64,000 nt of DNA from JBBQNR01 sp963774075 (GCA_963774075.1 CAVZDP010000009.1:310001-374000); one strand, 5' to 3'; shown: positions 42,059 to 51,062, counted from the first letter of the stretch. Notes: a model not told the origin generated them from the sequence alone. A program made the numbers and translations.

Positions 42059-43015
42059 CTACTCGGCGAGAAACTCTTCGAGCACCCTGTTGAACAGCGC
42101 CGGGCGCTCGATCATCGGCAGGTGCCCGGTGTCATCGAAGATGACCTTCCTGGCATGCGGGATCAGCCGTTCGTACTCGTCTGCGTCCTGGACCGGGACG
42201 ATCTCGTCGTGGTCTCCCCAGACGATCAGGGTGGGGCAGGGGATGTCGTCGAGTCGCTCGCAGTATTCGTACTCGACGATCGCCTTGAAGGCATCGAAGA
42301 AGCCGGGCTTGCCTCCGCCGCTCGCGACCTCGTAGCAGAGCTCGGGGCCGATGAGCTCGGGGTGGCGGACGATCTTGAACAGCAGCCGGCGGCGAAGCTT
42401 GGGGCGGCGAACGATCTCCTTGCGGCGGGCGACCGCCCTGGCCGCCACCACGTGGAAGAGCTTCGCCCCCCGCAGAAGGCTGCGCCCCCAGCGCTGCTGC
42501 AAGTCGTTCAGCGTGGGTCCTCCGGCCGCGTTCACCAGCACGAGCTTCTCGACCCGGCTCGGATGGGCGATCGCCGTCTCCGCGGAGATGAAGCCGCCCA
42601 TCGAGCTGCCGACGAGCGCGGCGCGTTCGACGCCGATCTCGCCCAGGAAAGCGTCCACGAAGCGGCCGTAGCCCGGGATGCTGATTTCTTCCTGCGGCAG
42701 CTCCGACTCGCCGAACCCGAGCAGGTCGACCGCGATCACGCGGTGGGTGCGGGCGAAGTGGGGGATGTTCTCGAGCCAGTTCTGCCAGCAGGCAGAGATC
42801 CCGTGCACGAGGACGAGCGGGGGACCCTCGCCAATCTCGATGTAGTTGACCCGAGAGCCATGGACGGTGACCGAGCGCAGGTGCTGCTGCCAGTCGATGT
42901 CGAGCCACTCCGGGCGACCTTGTGTCCCATAGCCGTCGTAGACGGGCGCGGGCGCAGGGGGCGCGGCGAGAGGCTCGATCTCCGGCGAGGCGGGAGCTGT
43001 AGGGGTCGCGCTCAT
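42059..43015 (-). CDS. Alpha/beta hydrolase
   Basis: 318 residues. A 40-residue alanine/proline-rich N-terminus is followed by an alpha/beta hydrolase fold with HGISACWQNW (oxyanion loop, near 71), nucleophile elbow GSSMGGF near 137, acid in WGDHDEIVP near 268 and histidine in DTGHLPMIERP near 297. It resembles epoxide/C-C hydrolase and haloperoxidase-like enzymes, but the substrate cannot be told. GGAAAAGG lies just before ATG 43015 and TAGACT 12 bases before it. Confidence 0.88.
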   Translation of the reverse strand: MSATPTAPASPEIEPLAAPPAPAPVYDGYGTQGRPEWLDIDWQQHLRSVTVHGSRVNYIEIGEGPPLVLVHGISACWQNWLENIPHFARTHRVIAVDLLGFGESELPQEEISIPGYGRFVDAFLGEIGVERAALVGSSMGGFISAETAIAHPSRVEKLVLVNAAGGPTLNDLQQRWGRSLLRGAKLFHVVAARAVARRKEIVRRPKLRRRLLFKIVRHPELIGPELCYEVASGGGKPGFFDAFKAIVEYEYCERLDDIPCPTLIVWGDHDEIVPVQDADEYERLIPHARKVIFDDTGHLPMIERPALFNRVLEEFLAE

Positions 43016-43062
43016 CCTTTTCCAGCCAGTCTAGTGCCGACCGCGTCGAGCGTGCGAGCGCG

Positions 43063-43776
43063 TCAGGCGTAGCCCATGCGCTCGAGCACCGGGATCTCGT
43101 GAATCTGAGGCGGCTGGAGGTGGTCCCAGAGGACGCCCCGCGGTCGGTTCGCTCGACGCTCGACTTCGATCGCCGCGCGCGGGGTGACGATCAGGTCGAC
43201 CGGAATGTCGTGCTCGGTCGTGAAGAGGTCCTCGCTGAGGATCTGGATCGGGTGCACGGTCGTGGCGATCATCGTCTTGTCGGAGACCTTTCGCGTCTCG
43301 GCAAGCAGCGCGTACTCGAGGTCGGAGAAGCCGCCGCCCTTGCCGATTCGCTCGCCCTCCAGGTTCACCGCCACGGATCCGGTGAGAATCAAATCCAGGC
43401 GCGGCACCTGCTCCAGGTCGATCACGCGGCCGTATCGCAGCGCACCCTTGATCGTCGCGGCCTCGCGCAGGTCCTTCTTGGCCAGCTTTTCGGGGTCCAG
43501 CAGCCGAAAGGGGTGGTCGTCACGAAGGCGGGGGACGGCCATGACGAGCGTCTTGCCCTGCTCGAGGGCGAGCCGGCGCGCCTGGGTCTGGGGCGCGTCG
43601 GGGTTGGCCTTGATCGTCTTTGCGCGCTTCCAGACTGGGTGGTCGGCAAGGCGCTCCGCAGCCGACCGCGCATCGGCAAAGTTGGGGATCCGGCCCTGTG
43701 CGCCCGGAAACCGTGAGACTCCTTCCCTGTCCATCGCCGTCCAGACGGACCGGCGAATCGCATCCTTGGTCCTCAC
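43063..43776 (-). CDS. 5-formyltetrahydrofolate cyclo-ligase family protein
   Basis: 237 residues of the FTHF cyclo-ligase (MTHFS) fold. The fold's glycine-rich loop appears as GERIGKGGGFSDLEYALL near 155, followed by ATTVHPIQILSEDLFTTEHDIPVDLIVTP-type strands near 185. The N-terminal region lacks the usual basic KxxLR start and has KDAIRRSVW. This longer branch is widespread in actinobacteria and archaea, and true cyclo-ligase activity is unproven. Start GTG 43776. Confidence 0.8.
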   Translation of the reverse strand: MRTKDAIRRSVWTAMDREGVSRFPGAQGRIPNFADARSAAERLADHPVWKRAKTIKANPDAPQTQARRLALEQGKTLVMAVPRLRDDHPFRLLDPEKLAKKDLREAATIKGALRYGRVIDLEQVPRLDLILTGSVAVNLEGERIGKGGGFSDLEYALLAETRKVSDKTMIATTVHPIQILSEDLFTTEHDIPVDLIVTPRAAIEVERRANRPRGVLWDHLQPPQIHEIPVLERMGYA

Positions 43777-43784
43777 GGTCCCCC

Positions 43785-43790
43785 ATCCTA
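43785..43790 (-). promoter_or_regulatory. -10 box (TAGGAT) of the cyclo-ligase homologue, leaderless
   Basis: On the minus strand TAGGAT ends eight bases before GTG 43776. The plus-strand gene at 43867 is divergent and has its own CACAAT box near 43824. Confidence 0.4.
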
Positions 43791-43866
43791 GCCGGGACCT
43801 CCGCCGTCACTTCGGGGCTGTGACACAATCGCGCCGCGCCAAGGACGAGCCGAGGCGCGCGAGCGA

Positions 43867-45012
43867 GTGAGTCACGAGCCCCAGAGCACCCCGCGCAAGC
43901 GGATCCTGATCACGGGCCTGTCCACGTACTGGGGCGGCCGGCTCGCACAGGCCCTCGAGGGTCATCCGAGCGTCGAGACCATCATCGGCGTCGATTCCGA
44001 GGACCCGACACGCGAGCTGGCGCGCACCGAGTTCGTGCGGGTCTCAAATCAGCATGCGCTGATCCGCCGGATCGTGCGCGCGGCGGAGATCGACACGGTG
44101 GTGGACACGAGGCTCGTGGTCGACTCGCCCACGACGCCGCCGCGCCTGGCTCACGAGAACAACGTGATGGGCACGCTCAACATCCTCGCCGCCTGCTCCG
44201 GCTCGGATTCGCCGGTGCGGAAGCTCATCGTCAAGACCTCCACCCACTACTACGGCTCGCATCGCGACGACCCGGCGTTCTTCACCGAGGAGATGCGGCG
44301 GGCGCACCCGCCCGCGACCGGGATCGAGCGCGACATGGTCGAGGCCGAGGGCGCAGTGGCCGACTTCCGCGACCAGAACCCCGACGTGACCGTAACCGTG
44401 TTGCGCTGCTCGAACGTGCTCGGACCCGACCTGAGCACGTCGCACGGCCGGCTCTTCTCGCTGCCGGCGGTTCCGATGATGCTCGGCTTCGATCCGCGCT
44501 ATCAACTCATCCACGTCGACGACGTGGTCGCGGCGCTCGAGCATGCGGTCGAGCGCGACCTGCCCGGCATCTACAACGCCGCCGCGGATGGCGTGCTGGC
44601 GCTGTCGGAGGTGATCTCGCTGCTGGGAAAGCGCCCGCTTCCGATCCTTCCTCCGGTGGGAACCTCCCTCGCGGTGGCTCCGCTGCGCGCGCTCGGCGTT
44701 CGAATCTCGCCGGAGATGGAGAGCCAGCTCCGCTACGGGCGGGGGGTCGACAACCGCAGGCTGAAGAGCACGGGCTTCCGCTTCTCCCATACGACGCGCG
44801 AGACGGTGCTCAAGTTCGCCGAGCACCTGCGGCTGCGCGCTGTGCAGCGAGGAGCGCAGGAGCCCTACCTGTACGAGAAGGAAGTCGAGGACTTCCTGCG
44901 CTGGAGCCCGAGCGTTCGCAACCGCGCTCAGCTCGGCGAGCGCCCGAGCTTTGAAGGCGGCGAGGCCGAGGAGCTGGTCTCGGCGCGCGACGCCGTCCCT
45001 CCGCCAGACTGA
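43867..45012 (+). CDS. SDR-family NAD-epimerase-like protein, probably lacking catalytic Tyr/Lys
   Basis: 381 residues, an extended short-chain dehydrogenase/epimerase fold. The nucleotide-binding loop is ITGLSTYWGGRLAQAL near residue 15 instead of TGxxGxxG. A TSTHYYGS strand is near 124 and a C-terminal extension follows after 310. Where the YxxxK pair should be (after PPATG) the sequence is IERDMVEAEG, so the catalytic tyrosine and lysine appear absent. A non-enzymatic, ligand-binding role is therefore possible. Start GTG 43867. Confidence 0.8.
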   Translation: MSHEPQSTPRKRILITGLSTYWGGRLAQALEGHPSVETIIGVDSEDPTRELARTEFVRVSNQHALIRRIVRAAEIDTVVDTRLVVDSPTTPPRLAHENNVMGTLNILAACSGSDSPVRKLIVKTSTHYYGSHRDDPAFFTEEMRRAHPPATGIERDMVEAEGAVADFRDQNPDVTVTVLRCSNVLGPDLSTSHGRLFSLPAVPMMLGFDPRYQLIHVDDVVAALEHAVERDLPGIYNAAADGVLALSEVISLLGKRPLPILPPVGTSLAVAPLRALGVRISPEMESQLRYGRGVDNRRLKSTGFRFSHTTRETVLKFAEHLRLRAVQRGAQEPYLYEKEVEDFLRWSPSVRNRAQLGERPSFEGGEAEELVSARDAVPPPD

Positions 45013-45101
45013 GCAGCCCGGCATCCGTGCAGGGGCGGCGGCGATGGCGACGAACGCCGTCACTAACCTTCTCAGCAGGGCAATATTGTTCCCGACCCGA
45101 A

Positions 45102-45116
45102 ACGAGGGACCCTCGT
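45102..45116 (+). promoter_or_regulatory. Perfect palindrome covering the ribosome binding site of the L,D-transpeptidase gene
   Basis: ACGAGGG-A-CCCTCGT ends one base before GTG 45118. As RNA it can fold as ACGAGG-GAC-CCTCGT, hiding the GAGGG Shine-Dalgarno. As DNA it could be an operator. A TAACCT box lies at 45064. Confidence 0.4.
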
Positions 45117-45117
45117 C

Positions 45118-46155
45118 GTGAGCAGGCGCAACCTTCTGATCGCGCTCTACGCGACCGCCGCCGCGGTGCTGCTGCTCGGCGCGAGCGCCTTCGCCTACGA
45201 CACCTCGCGCAATGACGTCATCGCCGAAGGCGTGACGGTCGCCGGCGTGGACGTCGGCGGGCTGAGGCAAGGAGAGGCGGAGAGCCGCCTGCGACGGGAG
45301 ATCGCCGGCGGGCTGGAGCGCCGGGTGACCGTGGCGGTCGCCGGGCGCCGCTTCCACCTCACCGCCAAGCGAGCGGAGCTCGTGGTGGATCTCGAAGGGA
45401 TGACTGAACAGGCGGTCGAGAAGAGCCGCTCCGGTGGCCTGCCGGGACGAGTGTGGCGGGAGATAACGGATGGACGCCTCGACGAGGAGCTGCCCGCGCG
45501 CGTGGAGTACTCGCAGCTGGCCGTGCGCGGATTCGTGAATCGCATCGCCCGCTCGCTCAACCGCCGCCCGCAGGACGCGAAGGTCGAGTTCGCCACGGCG
45601 AACCTGCCGGCCGTGCCGTCGCAGACTGGGCTGAAGCTCAAGAGCCGGCGTTTGCGAAGGGCGGTCGAAGCGGCGCTTGCCGACCCGTACGACCGCAAGG
45701 TGAGAGGAAGGGTGAAGGTGGTGCAGCCGAAGGTGTCGACCGCAGACCTGTCGAGCAAGTACCCGTACGTCGTCACGATCGACCGGCCTGCGTTCAAGCT
45801 GCGTCTCTTCGAGCGTCTGAAGCTCGCGAAGACCTACAAGATCGCCGTCGGCCAGGCGGGGCTCGAGACGCCTGCCGGCCTCTACCGCGTGCAGAACAAG
45901 GCCGTGAACCCGTCCTGGCACGTGCCGAAGAGCGATTGGGCCGGGGACCTCGCCGGCAAGGTGATCCCGCCCGGTCCGGACAACCCGATCAAGGCACGCT
46001 GGCTGGGCATCTACGACGGCGCCGGAATCCACGGCACGTCCGAGATCGCCTCGCTCGGCACCGCGGCGTCGCACGGCTGCATCCGGATGGCGATCCCGGA
46101 CGTGGAGGCGCTGTACGACAAGGTGCCCGTCCAGGCCCCAGTGTTTATTCAATAA
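45118..46155 (+). CDS. L,D-transpeptidase (YkuD) with membrane anchor
   Basis: Cross-links peptidoglycan stem peptides outside the cell. There is an N-terminal membrane helix (about 7-25). A YoaR/PG-binding-4-like domain covers about 40-210 (GVTVAGVDVGGLRQGEAESRLRR-type repeat). The YkuD domain covers about 215-345 with IHGTSEIASLG and the catalytic cysteine in ASHGCIRM near 319. It has 345 residues with an intact active site. Start GTG 45118. A hairpin follows the stop but lacks a T-run. Confidence 0.93.
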   Translation: MSRRNLLIALYATAAAVLLLGASAFAYDTSRNDVIAEGVTVAGVDVGGLRQGEAESRLRREIAGGLERRVTVAVAGRRFHLTAKRAELVVDLEGMTEQAVEKSRSGGLPGRVWREITDGRLDEELPARVEYSQLAVRGFVNRIARSLNRRPQDAKVEFATANLPAVPSQTGLKLKSRRLRRAVEAALADPYDRKVRGRVKVVQPKVSTADLSSKYPYVVTIDRPAFKLRLFERLKLAKTYKIAVGQAGLETPAGLYRVQNKAVNPSWHVPKSDWAGDLAGKVIPPGPDNPIKARWLGIYDGAGIHGTSEIASLGTAASHGCIRMAIPDVEALYDKVPVQAPVFIQ

Positions 46156-46233
46156 AGGCCGGCATCGCCCTGAGGGCGTCATAAAAAGGCTCCGCGGCGG
46201 GCTTGGCGAATAAGACGAGCGTCGACCTCCTCG

Positions 46234-47217
46234 GTGGCGAGGCCGCGTGGGAAACCCTTGGCGATCCATGACGAACAAGCGACCGCTACGGCTTCCGATC
46301 AGGCGTTGCTGCCTGCGTGGAGCAAGGCCCTCCAGGGCTTCGACACCGCTCTTCACGCCCGCGGCCTGGCCGAGAGCACGCGCCGGGCGTACGGAGCCGA
46401 CGTGGGAGGCTTCGCCGACTGGGCGAGCTCGCAACGCGCGCTCCCGACGGCGATCGACCATCGCCTCCTGCGCCGCTTCGCAGCGCATATGGCGCGGCCG
46501 ACGACAGAGGGGGGGCGCGGGCTTGCAAAGCCAACCGTGGCCCGCAAGCTGGCGGCGATCCGCACCTTCTACGGATACATGGTCGAACGGCAGGAAATCG
46601 ACCAGAACCCGGCAGACCTCGTCCCCTCGCCGCGACGGGCACGCACCCTTCCGCGCCTGCTCAAGAAAGACGAGGTGGCGGCCCTGCTCGACCGTATTCC
46701 GGCTCGTACCCCGCTCGAGCTGCGCGACAGGGCACTGTTCGAGCTCGCGTACTCGTGCGGGCTGCGCTGCGAGGAGATCGTGAATCTCGATCTCGGCGCG
46801 GTCGATTTCGACGCGGAGGAGCTGAGAGTGCTGGGCAAGGGCTCCAAGACCCGGCTCGTCCCGGTCGGCGAGCCCGCCCAGCGGGCGCTCGAGCGCTACC
46901 TGGCCCGCGGCCGCCCGGCGCTGGCCGCGGACGAGGGGGAGCCGGCCCTGTTCCTGTCCAAGAGCGGGCGCCGCCTCTCGCCCTCGGACGTTCGCCGCAG
47001 GCTGGCGGCCTGGCTGCGCCATGCGGGCCTCTCGGCCTCCGTTTCGCCCCATGCCCTGCGCCATTCCTTCGCCACCCATCTCCTGGAGGGAGGCGCCGAT
47101 CTGCGCACCATTCAGGAGCTGCTGGGGCACGCCAGCCTCTCGACCACCCAGGTTTACACTTGGGTCGAGTCAGGTAGGCTGCGCAGCCAGTACGAGCGGA
47201 GTCATCCCCGCGCGTAA
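46234..47217 (+). CDS. xerC: Tyrosine recombinase, XerC/XerD type
   Basis: Resolves chromosome dimers at dif. The N-terminal SAM-like domain covers about 25-125. The catalytic residues are present: Arg in CGLRCEEI near 175, Lys in LGKGSKTR near 205, His-x-x-Arg in PHALRHSFATH near 272, His in LLGHASLST near 297 and the tyrosine in QVYTWV near 307. It has 327 residues, a normal Xer length. Start GTG 46234. It is seven bases from the whiG-type sigma gene. Whether it is XerC or XerD, or a single-Xer system, is not decidable here. Confidence 0.9.
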   Translation: MARPRGKPLAIHDEQATATASDQALLPAWSKALQGFDTALHARGLAESTRRAYGADVGGFADWASSQRALPTAIDHRLLRRFAAHMARPTTEGGRGLAKPTVARKLAAIRTFYGYMVERQEIDQNPADLVPSPRRARTLPRLLKKDEVAALLDRIPARTPLELRDRALFELAYSCGLRCEEIVNLDLGAVDFDAEELRVLGKGSKTRLVPVGEPAQRALERYLARGRPALAADEGEPALFLSKSGRRLSPSDVRRRLAAWLRHAGLSASVSPHALRHSFATHLLEGGADLRTIQELLGHASLSTTQVYTWVESGRLRSQYERSHPRA

Positions 47218-47224
47218 CGCTTCT

Positions 47225-48007
47225 ATGGATACAAGCGTCAAGGCAACAGAGCTACGTGAGCTCTGGTCGCGTTACAAGAAAGAGGGGGACGAGAAGGCCC
47301 GCGAGCGGTTGGTCCTGGCCTATTCGCCCCTCGTCAAGTTCGTGGCCGGAAGGATGTCGAGCGGCCTGCCCGCTCACATCGAGGAGGCCGACCTCATCTC
47401 CTACGGCCTGCTCGGCCTGATCGGCGCGATCGAGCGCTTCGAGCCCGAGCGCGAGATCAAGTTCGAGACCTTCGCGGTGGCGCGGATCAAGGGCTCGATC
47501 ATCGACGAGCTGCGATCGCTCGACTGGGTGCCGCGCTCGGTGCGCGCGAAGGCGCGGGAGATCGAGAACGTGCACAGCAAGCTCGAGCGCGAGCTCGGGC
47601 GCACGCCCACCGACGAGGAGGTCTCGGGGGCGCTCGGCGTTTCGATGGAGGACTTCCAGGAGAGCCTGCTCCAGATCTCGAACTCGTCGGTCGTGGCGCT
47701 GGACGAGCTGTGGGCGGTGTCGGACGCGAGCGGCGACCAGGTCTCGCTCCTGGACACGATGAAGGACCCGAGCGCGGTGGACCCGGCGCGCGAACTCGGC
47801 GTGAGCGAGCTGAAGGACCGCCTGGCGACAGCAATCTCGCGCCTGCCCGAGCGTGAGAAGCTCGTCGTCGCGCTCTACTACTACGAGAACCTGACGCTGC
47901 GAGAGATCGGCGAGGTTCTCGGCGTCACGGAGTCACGCGTTTCGCAGCTGCACACCAAGGCCGTGCTGCGGCTGAAGGCGCGGTTGCAAAGCGAAGAGTC
48001 CGACTGA
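47225..48007 (+). CDS. whiG: Sigma factor of the WhiG/FliA family
   Basis: RNA polymerase sigma28-type factor, 260 residues. Region 2 (LVKFVAGRMSSGLPAHIEEADLISYGLLGLI) is followed by DWVPRSVRAKAREIE of region 3 and region 4 (LTLREIGEVLGVTESRVSQLHTKAVLRLK). It lacks sigma region 1. WhiG drives sporulation genes in Streptomyces and FliA drives motility genes elsewhere. No flagellar or anti-sigma gene is adjacent, so its regulon is unknown. ATG 47225 begins MDTSVKATELRELWSRYK. Confidence 0.93.
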   Translation: MDTSVKATELRELWSRYKKEGDEKARERLVLAYSPLVKFVAGRMSSGLPAHIEEADLISYGLLGLIGAIERFEPEREIKFETFAVARIKGSIIDELRSLDWVPRSVRAKAREIENVHSKLERELGRTPTDEEVSGALGVSMEDFQESLLQISNSSVVALDELWAVSDASGDQVSLLDTMKDPSAVDPARELGVSELKDRLATAISRLPEREKLVVALYYYENLTLREIGEVLGVTESRVSQLHTKAVLRLKARLQSEESD

Positions 48008-48069
48008 CTCAACCGCCACCCCCTACAATCCGCCCTCGGCTCGGTCGCTTCGAGGGAAGGAGGAAGCTG

Positions 48070-50163
48070 GTGGCGCACAAGGGCGCGCAGCGCATCAGGA
48101 ATGTGGCAATCGTTGGGCACAGGGGTTCCGGCAAGAGCTCTCTCAACGAGGCGCTGCTATTCGAGGCCGGAGCGATCAACCGGCTCGGCTCGGTTGCTGA
48201 CGGATCCACGGTCTCCGACTCCGAGCCCGACGAGGTCGAGCGCGACATGTCGATCTCGGCGAGCTTCTCCTCCTTCGAGCACGACGACCGCAAGATCAAC
48301 CTGATCGACACGCCGGGCGACCCGAGCTTCGTGGCGGACGCCCTGGGCGCGCTTCGGGTCTGCGAGAGCGCGGTGTTCGTGGTGAACGGCGTCATGGGCG
48401 TCGAGGTCACGACGGACCGACTCTGGGAACGCGCCAACGAGATGGGCATGGCGCGGCTCGTGTTCGTGAACATGCTCGACCGCGAACGCGCCGACTTCTT
48501 CCGCGCGCTCGACTCCCTGAAGGGGGCCTTCGGACCCCACGTCGTGGCCACCGAGATCCCGATCGGGACCGAGCACGAGACTCGCGGGATAGTGGACCTG
48601 ATCGACATGAAGGGCTATCAGTACGAGGGCGCCGGTCGCGGCAACGCGACGGAGGTCGAGATCCCCGACGACGTGCGCGAGCAGGCCGACTCCTACCGAG
48701 AGAAGCTGATGGACGAGGTGGCCGAGAACTCGGACGAGTTGATGGAGCGCTACCTCGAGGGAGAGGAGATCTCGCACGACGAGATCGTCAACGCGCTCAA
48801 GGAAGGTGTCTCGAGAGGGACGATCTTCCCGGTCACCTGCGGCATCGCGACCAAGAACTTCGCAACCGACCGCCTGCTCGAGGCACTCGTCAACGACCTC
48901 CCCTCGCCGGCTCGCAAGGGCCCTGTCGCAGCCACCGACGCCGATGGCAATCCGGTCGAGATAGAGCCCGACGATGCACACGACACGATCGTCTATGTCT
49001 TCAAGACGCTCGCCGACCCCTTCGCGGGGCGCATCAATCTCTTCCGGGTCTACTCCGGGATCTTGAAGAGCGACTCGCAGGTGACGAACGTGAGGGCGCA
49101 CGCCAAGGAGCGCGTGGGTCAGCTCCTGATGCCGCAGGGCAAGGAGATGCAGCAGGCGAGCGAGTTCGGCGCCGGCGACATCGGCGCCATCGCGAAGCTG
49201 AAGGAGACGCGCACCGGCGACGTCCTCGCGAGCAAGGACGCCGCCGTCTCGTTCGCCCAGGTGCAGCTCCCGGCGCCCGTGATGGCGTTCGCGATCGAGC
49301 CCAAGTCGAAGGGTGACGAGGAGAAGGTGTCGACCGCTCTGCGCCGTTTACAGGAGGAGGACCCGACGCTCGACTTCCACCGCGATCCGCAGACCGGCGA
49401 GCAGATCATCGCCGGGCTGTCGCAGGTCCACGTCGAGGTGATCGTGGAACGGATGAAGCGCCGCTTCGGCGCCGAGGTGAACCTCAAGCCGCCGCGCGTC
49501 CCCTATCAGGAGACGATCAAGACGAGCGCAAAGGCTCAGGGCCGCTACAAGAAGCAGACCGGCGGTCGTGGCCAGTTCGGCGACTGCCACATAGAGCTGT
49601 CGCCGCAGCAGCACGGCGCCGGCTTCGAGTTCGTGAACAAGATCAAGGGCGGCGTGATCCCGTCCAGCTTCATCCCCGCAGTCGAGAAGGGAGTTCGCGA
49701 GGCGATGCAGCACGGGATCGTCGCCGGCTATCCGGTCCGAGACCTCAAGGTGACGCTTTACGACGGCTCCTTCCATTCCGTGGACTCCTCGGAGATGGCG
49801 TTCAAGATCGCCGGCTCGCTCGCGTTCAAGAAGGCGGCCGAGCAGGCCCATCCGACGCTGCTCGAGCCGATCATGCAGGCCCAGGTGACGGTGCCCGAGG
49901 ACGCGGTCGGCGACGTCATCGGGGATCTCAACGGGCGCCGCGGCCGGCCGCTCGGCATGGAGCCCAAGGGATCGATGACGGAGATCAAGGCCGAGGTCCC
50001 GATGGCCGAGCTGCTCAACTACGCGCCCGACCTGCGCTCGATCACCGGCGGCCGCGGGGAGTACGCGATGGAGTTCCTGCGCTACGAGGAGGTGCCGGCG
50101 CATCTGGCCCAGAAGGTGATCGCCGCAGCCCAGCAGGAAGAGGAAGCTGCGGCCAAGGCCTGA
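48070..50163 (+). CDS. EF-G paralogue (translation factor GTPase, EF-G2-like)
   Basis: 697 residues with all five EF-G domains. P-loop is GHRGSGKSSL near 16. The switch II motif reads DTPGDPSFV near 80 instead of DTPGHVDF, so the catalytic histidine is absent. The NKxD base motif is NMLDRERADF near 134. The effector-region block usual in EF-G is DMSISASF. Domain IV keeps GGRGQFGDCHIE and the tip region. It therefore belongs with EF-G2-type paralogues, not the housekeeping fusA. A TACAAT box at 48024 and GGAAGGAGG before GTG 48070 give a leadered transcript. Confidence 0.9.
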   Translation: MAHKGAQRIRNVAIVGHRGSGKSSLNEALLFEAGAINRLGSVADGSTVSDSEPDEVERDMSISASFSSFEHDDRKINLIDTPGDPSFVADALGALRVCESAVFVVNGVMGVEVTTDRLWERANEMGMARLVFVNMLDRERADFFRALDSLKGAFGPHVVATEIPIGTEHETRGIVDLIDMKGYQYEGAGRGNATEVEIPDDVREQADSYREKLMDEVAENSDELMERYLEGEEISHDEIVNALKEGVSRGTIFPVTCGIATKNFATDRLLEALVNDLPSPARKGPVAATDADGNPVEIEPDDAHDTIVYVFKTLADPFAGRINLFRVYSGILKSDSQVTNVRAHAKERVGQLLMPQGKEMQQASEFGAGDIGAIAKLKETRTGDVLASKDAAVSFAQVQLPAPVMAFAIEPKSKGDEEKVSTALRRLQEEDPTLDFHRDPQTGEQIIAGLSQVHVEVIVERMKRRFGAEVNLKPPRVPYQETIKTSAKAQGRYKKQTGGRGQFGDCHIELSPQQHGAGFEFVNKIKGGVIPSSFIPAVEKGVREAMQHGIVAGYPVRDLKVTLYDGSFHSVDSSEMAFKIAGSLAFKKAAEQAHPTLLEPIMQAQVTVPEDAVGDVIGDLNGRRGRPLGMEPKGSMTEIKAEVPMAELLNYAPDLRSITGGRGEYAMEFLRYEEVPAHLAQKVIAAAQQEEEAAAKA

Positions 50164-50174
50164 CGGAGGTGGCG

Positions 50175-50939
50175 ATGGCGAAACAGGTCAGCAGGCAGCT
50201 GCGAGGGCTGGACGAGCGCCTCGAATGCGACGTGTGCGGGCGCACGATGCTGAAGGGCGAGCGCCCCGAGCACTACCTCGCGCCGTCGCGAGAGCGAAAG
50301 CTCGTCTGCCAGCTCTGCGCCCAGCGCGCGCAGAAGGAGGGCTGGATACGCGAGTCGGGCGGAGCGGATACCCCGGTTCAGCCGCCGAGACCGAGCGAGC
50401 GGCGGCGCTTCTTCAGGCGCAGGCGCCCGCCCGAGCTCGACGGCGAGCGCCGGGCGGACGACGAGCTCGCCGTCCCCGCGAACGGCGAGCGCGAGCCCGA
50501 TGGCGGCGCCGGGGTCAAGCGCCTGGGCGAGCTGGGGGAGCGCCGGCCGCGCATCCGCGATCCCCGACACGTGCGGGCGGTGCCCACGAATGCCCAGCTC
50601 AAGATCGAGCGGGCGGTCGAGCTCTTCAACGAATCGGAGCACCCCCGCACGGTGGCCGGGATCGCCCGCGCCCTGGGCGCCCCACAGGTGAGCGCCTGCA
50701 CCTCGGGCGTATCGGCGGCGCGCGTGCTGCTCACCATTGCCTGGGAGCTGTCGTGGTACCAGTTCGCGGTGGACCTGTCCGACACGCGAGAGCCCGTCCG
50801 GCTGCACAGCCGGGGGCACGAGCTCCAGGAGCTGCCGGCCAAGGTGCGGCGCTGGAATGGAAAAACCGGGGAGGACGGCAGGATCACGGTCGAGGTGGTC
50901 GAAAGCTTTGATGGCGAGACCGCCGAGCAGGGCCTATAG
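50175..50939 (+). CDS. Zinc-ribbon protein of unknown function
   Basis: 254 residues. The N-terminus has CDVCG near residue 18 and CQLCAQRAQKEGW near 43, a likely zinc ribbon. A basic RRRFFRRRRP linker follows, then a conserved-looking C-terminal domain (about 130-254: QLKIERAVELFNESEHPRTVAGIARALG, WELSWYQFAVDL). ATG 50175 is preferred, with GGAGG five bases upstream; GTG 50169 is an alternative. It follows the EF-G paralogue by 11 bases and is probably in its operon, which hints at a ribosome or RNA link. Family not recognised. Confidence 0.7.
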   Translation: MAKQVSRQLRGLDERLECDVCGRTMLKGERPEHYLAPSRERKLVCQLCAQRAQKEGWIRESGGADTPVQPPRPSERRRFFRRRRPPELDGERRADDELAVPANGEREPDGGAGVKRLGELGERRPRIRDPRHVRAVPTNAQLKIERAVELFNESEHPRTVAGIARALGAPQVSACTSGVSAARVLLTIAWELSWYQFAVDLSDTREPVRLHSRGHELQELPAKVRRWNGKTGEDGRITVEVVESFDGETAEQGL

Positions 50940-51062
50940 TGGTCCCGAGGCAGCCGAAGGCTGACTCTCTGGACTTCAGGTGCCCGGCGAAGCCGGCTGG
51001 ATATTCCGAAGTGCAGATACGCACGGACGCAGCACGGACAGGGTTAGGCACTGGGTGAATCG
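50940..51062 (+). other. Intergenic leader with two GAA-loop hairpins
   Basis: No gene. It contains CAGCC-GAA-GGCTG and CCGGC-GAA-GCCGG hairpins and a TATAGT -10-like box at 50935, so the small gene at 51063 may have a structured leader of about 115 bases. No known riboswitch class was recognised. Confidence 0.35.

Noticed and set aside
46156..46233. Terminator after the L,D-transpeptidase gene
   Set aside because: A CGCCC-TGA-GGGCG hairpin exists but no T-run follows on the plus strand.
44044..47130. Open frame of 1,028 codons on the minus strand
   Set aside because: It is antisense to the SDR, L,D-transpeptidase and Xer genes. Its sequence is histidine/arginine/alanine-rich with no domain, the usual shadow of GC-rich coding DNA.
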